The position numbers and the translations under genes are program-made. The notes below the pieces were generated by a model. That model was not told the origin of the DNA. It saw only the letters and a list, made by a program, of their open reading frames with translations, and made no database searches. Shown piece by piece: positions 5,723 through 9,307 of a stretch of 9,307 nt of DNA. Position 1 is the first letter of the stretch. Each line of letters starts with the position of its first letter. This stretch comes from Promethearchaeota archaeon. Its GTDB lineage: Archaea; Asgardarchaeota; Lokiarchaeia; Sigynarchaeales; SOKP01. The stretch covers positions 1-9,307 of the forward strand of contig JAHLWJ010000168.1 of NCBI GenBank assembly GCA_019057975.1, read 5' to 3'.

Positions 5723-7099
5723 ATGAGTAAATTTCAAGATTTATTAGATAAGCATTTTCATCAGATCTTTAGTAACAATCATTTTTTCTATACAGTAGCA
5801 TTTCTCCTATCATCTTTAATAATTGCATTATTGAGTTTTATTCCAAGTTCAAGCGTAGGAAATGTGATTCTATTTTTAGCGACAACATTTTCGATGACAT
5901 TTATTTTTTTAATGTTTGAAGGCCTTATTCCGCAATTGGAGAAGTATCTCTTTTCTCCAGAAAAAAAATTTGATCAGAAGAAGTTAATTTGCTTTTTAAT
6001 TAACTATTTCATCGCGTTTTTTATTATTCTTGCATACTTCTTAACTAGCACTTCTGATCAATTAATAATCCAATTCCTCGCATGGGATATAGCGTTACCT
6101 ATTATTTTCATTACTATATATTTCGGGTGGAATCTAATTCAAATATTTTATCTAAGAATTGGCTTTGAAGATGCTTCAGTAAAAGTTAATGAGAAGGTAA
6201 ATGATAAATTTGGTTCTTCTAAGAAAAAAGAATTAATTGACATTCTCATTCTCATTGTAGCACTGATTATCCCAGTTTTAATCCAATTAGGAACTTTTTT
6301 TGGATTTCTACCGGAATTCACACCACAATCAGGAGAACCTACTGAACCCTTAGTTTGGTATGCAGCATCCAATATAATCATAGTTCTGATAATTATTATT
6401 ACTTCTTGGCGTCTAATCACGCTATTTCACAGAAGTAGAAAATTTGGCTCAAGCAATTCATATTCTTCAATGTTTTATATTCTTCTATGGCTAATAATCT
6501 GGTTCAGGACTTTTAGTTTCTTTAGCGCTATGCAAGGTGTAGTTCAAACAACAACAGAATTGGAAATACTAACAAGACTTATCGATATATTACTTATGGT
6601 TCTTACAGCATTCTTAGTCTTAAAAAGTCTTGGTGATAAAATTTATGACTCCGTAATTTTTAAACCAAATAATATTGCATTCTTCCTTTTCTCATTCACC
6701 CTCTTGTATATCGAGGGACAGATTATCATGATTACCGGCGTAGGTTCACTTACAGGAGTTTTTGCAGATAGAAACCAGATTAATCTCATAAATAATTTTT
6801 TGATAATCATCATAACCGTGAGCTTCTACTGGTGGTATTCTGAACATGCCCTTGAAAGAAAAGGATTTATTATTAGAACACGGTTTTATCCCGAAGATGT
6901 CGTATCAATAATAAACGACTTTAAGGATTTCTTAGAAACTAAAGATGCTTTAGATACAAATAAAATTGGAGATACTGAAGTACAAGATTTTTTAGATTCA
7001 AAAAAAATTCAGATTCAAGTTATAGAACCAATTGAAGATAACCCAGATATTATAGAGGAAGATTCCGGAATTAATACTGAGAATTTAAAACATTATTAG
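5723..7099 (+). CDS. Uncharacterised polytopic membrane protein (about 10 TM)
   Basis: 458 aa; I do not recognise the family. Hydrophobic segments fall near residues 21-40, 45-69, 87-107, 119-143, 171-195, 210-228, 239-260, 274-291, 307-330 and 345-363. Polar loops are at 70-86 and 145-168 (lysine-rich, FGSSKKKE), and an extracytosolic-looking loop lies at 196-209 (PEFTPQSGEPTEPL). The C-terminal ~95 residues are soluble and acidic, with repeated EE/ED/DN pairs (QVIEPIEDNPDIIEEDSG). No signal peptide, transporter signature or catalytic motif is visible. Charged or polar residues inside helices include W121-D122 in TM4 and E321 in TM9. It seems monocistronic: T-runs separate it from the flavoprotein gene, and it converges on the exchanger gene with 39 bp between. 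It could be a transporter, a channel or a membrane scaffold; the sequence does not decide. Confidence 0.85.
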   Translation: MSKFQDLLDKHFHQIFSNNHFFYTVAFLLSSLIIALLSFIPSSSVGNVILFLATTFSMTFIFLMFEGLIPQLEKYLFSPEKKFDQKKLICFLINYFIAFFIILAYFLTSTSDQLIIQFLAWDIALPIIFITIYFGWNLIQIFYLRIGFEDASVKVNEKVNDKFGSSKKKELIDILILIVALIIPVLIQLGTFFGFLPEFTPQSGEPTEPLVWYAASNIIIVLIIIITSWRLITLFHRSRKFGSSNSYSSMFYILLWLIIWFRTFSFFSAMQGVVQTTTELEILTRLIDILLMVLTAFLVLKSLGDKIYDSVIFKPNNIAFFLFSFTLLYIEGQIIMITGVGSLTGVFADRNQINLINNFLIIIITVSFYWWYSEHALERKGFIIRTRFYPEDVVSIINDFKDFLETKDALDTNKIGDTEVQDFLDSKKIQIQVIEPIEDNPDIIEEDSGINTENLKHY

Positions 7100-7121
7100 T
7101 CTAATAATTCTAAAAGTATTG

Positions 7122-7129
7122 AAAAAAAA
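7122..7129 (-). terminator. Poly-T terminator of the cation exchanger gene
   Basis: On the minus strand an eight-T run begins nine bases after the TAG stop of the exchanger gene, inside the 39-bp convergent gap. It fits an archaeal T-tract terminator. No comparable T-run is seen for the opposing ten-TM gene. Confidence 0.5.
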
Positions 7130-7138
7130 TGAGTTTTC

Positions 7139-8158
7139 CTAAACTTGAAACATAGATAATTTCAAAATTGTATAAACGCCATAAAAACTAATTAAAAGTA
7201 TTCCTTCCCATCTTTTTAGGCTTTTTTCGGTCCATAGGAAATATAACGCTATAATTAACGCCAAGAATAGAACTGGAATATCAAAAACCAGAATTATCAA
7301 CGGAACTCTAAAACTAACCAATATTGCTCCTGATCCTGTAGCTAATAAAATATCACATATATTGGAGCCTAAGATATCTCCTACAGCGATTCCAATAGAT
7401 CCTCTCCTTATAGCAGTTAAATCAGCAACTAGTTCAGGTAAACTTGTACCAAACCCAACTATTAAGATTCCAACTACATTTGTGGGAATATTAAATTCAT
7501 GTGATATATCATGGGCTGCTATTAGTGTGATTTCTGCTGCGAATAATAGTATAAAAAGACCTATTAAGAGAAAACCAATATCTTTAGATGTTGATGATAG
7601 TTCATGAGGACTCTCAATTGGTGTAAAACTCACAGTATCTAAGCGTTGTTTTTCCATATAATTATATTTTAGGCTAATTTTTTGTAAACGTCTCTCACTC
7701 CAAATTACTAATGATAGATAAGTGAAATATATAATTATCATCAATAGTGCTTCAAATTGTGTAATAATTCCATCAAGGGAGAAAATAAGAAAAATCAATA
7801 TGGAAATAAAGAGCATAGGCCCTTCTCTTCTCAGTTCCCACTTACTAACGAAAATCGGTTGTGTAGCTGCTAAAATTCCAATGATTAACGTAATTTGAGT
7901 CAAAAAAGATCCAACTTTATTTCCAATTACTATTCCATCAATGTTAGGATCAATACCTAAAATCTTATCAAAGGCACCCATTACACTTACAGCTATTTCT
8001 GGTAAGCTAGTCCCAATCGATAAAATCGTCAGCCCCACCATTAGATGACTAATATGTAAGCGATCAGCAATATTTTCGAGCCCGATTATCACAAATTTCG
8101 CACCAAAATATAACCCTACAAACCCTACTATTAGAAGAAGAATTGCATATCCAAGCAT
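7139..8158 (-). CDS. CaCA-family sodium/calcium exchanger-like antiporter
   Basis: 339 aa, about 10 TM helices in two inverted repeats, close to the archaeal NCX (Methanocaldococcus NCX_Mj) in size. Alpha-1: GTSLPE at 49-54 (acid E54) and GNKVGSFLTQ at 79-88. Alpha-2: GFGTSLPELVAD at 235-246 (acid E242) and GDILGSNICD at 260-269 (S265, D269). The family pattern in the second half of each repeat is GSNxxN/D. Alpha-2 keeps it, but alpha-1 has SFLTQ, with F for the first Asn and Q for the ion-site Asn. A polar loop (~155-190) links the halves. It should exchange Ca2+ or another cation against Na+ or H+ across the cell membrane, but ion choice is uncertain. ATG 8158 starts directly at TM1, with a TATA box about 28 bases upstream and no clear SD, suggesting leaderless mRNA. 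Confidence 0.92.
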   Translation of the reverse strand: MLGYAILLLIVGFVGLYFGAKFVIIGLENIADRLHISHLMVGLTILSIGTSLPEIAVSVMGAFDKILGIDPNIDGIVIGNKVGSFLTQITLIIGILAATQPIFVSKWELRREGPMLFISILIFLIFSLDGIITQFEALLMIIIYFTYLSLVIWSERRLQKISLKYNYMEKQRLDTVSFTPIESPHELSSTSKDIGFLLIGLFILLFAAEITLIAAHDISHEFNIPTNVVGILIVGFGTSLPELVADLTAIRRGSIGIAVGDILGSNICDILLATGSGAILVSFRVPLIILVFDIPVLFLALIIALYFLWTEKSLKRWEGILLISFYGVYTILKLSMFQV

Positions 8159-8180
8159 GCCTAGTTAATAAAAATAGAAT

Positions 8181-8200
8181 CACATATAAACTTTAATTTT
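8181..8200 (-). promoter_or_regulatory. BRE/TATA promoter of the exchanger gene
   Basis: On the minus strand the sequence reads TTAAAG followed by TTTATATG. The box is centred about 28 bases before ATG 8158, which is where a TATA box sits when transcription starts at or just before the start codon. The purine-rich bases before it suit a TFB recognition element. Confidence 0.5.
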
Positions 8201-8240
8201 AGAAATAAATCGTGTTCTACAACTTAAAAACAAGTTAAAC

Positions 8241-8999
8241 TCACAAATTATCAAGAAAGTTTTGAGTAAGTTTTTTATTTATTCTCCTTATGGTTTCTGA
8301 AAGTGCAGATGGAGATATTTGAAGCTTTTTAGCGAAATGGGTTAAGGAGATCTTTCTTGGTATCTCAAAATAACCAAATTTATATGCTTTCTTGAGAATC
8401 TCTTTCTGTTTCTTAGTCAATATGACTTTTTTTTGATAATAACCAATACTCCGAATGTCTACTTGAATTCCTCGTTTTTCTAGTTCATTTAAAAAGTGGT
8501 CAATTTTTTTTCGCTCAGCGATTATATCTACATTCAGTTTAGCATCCTTTACAATTATCGGATATGTAAATAGTAATTCTGTTTTTATTAAAGTATTCAA
8601 AACCCAAGGGTCATCTTCTTTAACATTTATTATAATAAAATCATTTCCTGAAAAAAGAATTTGCTGGGAAAGAGCTAATTTATTGTGTTTTAAATCAGAA
8701 TTAAAATCTTCAATATTTAGCCCTTCTATTTGGAGCAATAAAATCCCTTCATTTCTATCTAAAAGATAATTTGAAAGAATTTTAAAAACTAAATTAGGGT
8801 AATTTCTATTTATCTGAGCAAGCCATTTACTTCTTGGAATTGATATTCTTAATTTTACATAGACAACATCTTCGACGCGAAAGGTAACTTCATACTCAAA
8901 ATGTAAAAACTCGTTAGCTAAGAATGGAAAATTTGTTACAGTTGATATCCAATCGGTGATTTTTAAATATATGTTGAATAAAAAGGTGAGAGGGTACAT
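8241..8999 (-). CDS. HTH_10 (Bat-type) transcriptional regulator with doubtful N-terminus
   Basis: The C-terminus (193-246) is a HTH_10 domain: LTKKQKEILKKAYKFGYFEI, then ISLTHFAKKLQISPSALSE as turn and recognition helix. The middle (~44-190) resembles the alpha/beta sensory part of haloarchaeal bacterio-opsin-activator relatives (VVYVKLRISIPRSKW, then a 140-190 alpha/beta segment). It likely binds DNA and responds to an unknown cue. No cysteine or histidine metal cluster is visible. The only in-frame ATG is at 8999, and no early GTG or TTG is present. Residues 1-39 are encoded antisense to a dehydrogenase remnant, so they are probably not ancestral. The native start may be lost or non-canonical near 8880-8940; a TATA-like TATATTTAAA lies inside the first codons (about 8960-8970). 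It sits 82 bp upstream of the co-oriented exchanger gene, but that gene has its own promoter. Confidence 0.8.
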   Translation of the reverse strand: MYPLTFLFNIYLKITDWISTVTNFPFLANEFLHFEYEVTFRVEDVVYVKLRISIPRSKWLAQINRNYPNLVFKILSNYLLDRNEGILLLQIEGLNIEDFNSDLKHNKLALSQQILFSGNDFIIINVKEDDPWVLNTLIKTELLFTYPIIVKDAKLNVDIIAERKKIDHFLNELEKRGIQVDIRSIGYYQKKVILTKKQKEILKKAYKFGYFEIPRKISLTHFAKKLQISPSALSETIRRINKKLTQNFLDNL

Positions 9000-9168
9000 G
9001 GGTAATGTTGTTGCTGAAAAACTTGATCATCTCAGAGATCTCATTGAAGCCGGAAAGATTAAATCAGTTGTTGATAAAGTTTATCCATTGAGCCAGATTA
9101 CCGAGGCTCATAGACATTATGAAGAAGGTCATCCAAGAGGAAAAATTGTGATAAGCTTGCAAGAGTAA
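8881..9168 (+). pseudogene. 3' remnant of a medium-chain dehydrogenase/quinone reductase gene
   Basis: The open frame after a TAG at 8860 encodes the C-terminal ~95 residues of an MDR-superfamily protein of ~320-340 aa. Recognisable parts: YSKCKNSLAKNGKFVTVD (from 8893), the end of the Rossmann region; KKVRGYM; LRDLIEAGKIKSVVDKVYPL; EAHRHYEEGHPRGKIVIS, the family's ending, then TAA at 9166-9168. The first ~230 codons, with the cofactor glycine motif, are missing. Upstream of ~8881 the DNA codes for the HTH_10 regulator on the other strand. Internal GTG 8956, ATG 8971 and ATG 8998 could start short products; ATG 8998 has AAAAGGTGAG just upstream, giving 56 aa. Such a piece cannot be an active enzyme. 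A read in the next frame at 8871-8885 (FDAKG) hints the homology may go a little further through a frameshift, but this is weak. Confidence 0.75.
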
Positions 9169-9217
9169 TCAGAAATGATAATCAGAATTTCTTCAGAATT
9201 AAAATAAAATTTATATC

Positions 9218-9224
9218 TTTATAA
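9218..9224 (+). promoter_or_regulatory. Candidate TATA box near the right edge
   Basis: TTTATAA is centred about 27 bases before an ATG at 9248, the spacing for a leaderless archaeal transcript. A similar TTTATATC lies just before it at 9210-9217. The whole 9169-9307 stretch is AT-rich, so chance matches are likely. Confidence 0.25.
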
Positions 9225-9247
9225 CAGGATCAGTAATTTATTTTTTA

Positions 9248-9307
9248 ATGTATAAAAATAAGAATAAGAGAATAATATCAAAAAAAAAAATTAATTCTTC
9301 TAATAAG
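9248..9307 (+). CDS. Possible start of a gene cut by the right edge
   Basis: ATG 9248 opens 20 codons without a stop to the window end. The residues begin MYKNKNKRIISKKK, a lysine-rich start that could be the basic head of a signal peptide or membrane anchor, or simply A-rich noise. A TATA-like box 27 bases upstream supports it slightly. The rest of 9169-9307 shows no other gene. The A-run at 9280-9290 could instead be the poly-T terminator of a minus-strand gene beyond the edge. The two readings compete. Confidence 0.2.
   Translation, partial: MYKNKNKRIISKKKINSSNK

Noticed and set aside
6148..6420. 90-codon minus-strand open frame
   Set aside because: It is antisense to the ten-TM gene, with no promoter or SD and no recognisable domain.
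7362..7607. 81-codon + strand open frame
   Set aside because: It lies opposite the alpha-2 region of the exchanger, whose conserved motifs show the minus strand is the coding one.
8850..8885. Further upstream dehydrogenase homology in another frame (FDAKG) through a frameshift
   Set aside because: It is too short, and the opposing strand here encodes family-like regulator sequence (VVYVKLRISIP).
1..9307. CRISPR array, insertion sequence, tRNA or rRNA
   Set aside because: No regularly spaced repeats, transposase motifs, terminal inverted repeats or tRNA-like cloverleaf were seen on either strand.

Overview
The window looks like chromosomal DNA from an Asgard archaeon, most likely of the Lokiarchaeia type. 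The evidence is low GC (about 30% by eye), archaeal TATA-like boxes and poly-T 3' ends, a HTH_10 (Bat-type) regulator, an Arf/Rag-like small GTPase, and longin/roadblock-like domains. The lineage call is an inference from gene content; no rRNA or tRNA is present to confirm it.

Left region, + strand, 2-3200: a tight three-gene operon. It encodes (i) a large single-pass membrane protein, open at the left edge, with a sequon-rich extracellular part and a longin-like cytosolic tail; (ii) a 180-aa Arf/Rag-like GTPase starting at TTG; and (iii) a 130-aa longin/roadblock-like protein. The GTPase and the third protein share one reading frame and only a single TAA separates them. Their combined size and domain order match a eukaryotic Rag/Gtr protein (G domain plus C-terminal roadblock-type domain). 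The operon ends in a small hairpin and a 13-T run. I read it as a candidate receptor-GTPase signalling cassette, and it is the most interesting part of the window.

Middle region, 3300-7099: a minus-strand two-TM protein with two RCK-like domains but no K+-channel selectivity filter; divergent from it a nitronate monooxygenase-family flavoprotein (4596-5645); then an unrecognised membrane protein with about ten TM segments and an acidic tail (5723-7099).

Right region, 7139-9307: a minus-strand CaCA-type cation exchanger whose first alpha-repeat departs from the family pattern, and a minus-strand HTH_10 regulator. The regulator's first ~39 codons are antisense to the last ~95 codons of a truncated medium-chain dehydrogenase gene (8881-9168, +). 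This looks like a rearrangement scar that gave the regulator a new N-terminus or an artefactual one. The last 139 bases are AT-rich and may hold the start of another + strand gene.

The RCK protein, the ten-TM protein and the CaCA exchanger are all membrane proteins, and the first and last point to ion handling. They are separate transcription units, so a shared function is only suggestive.
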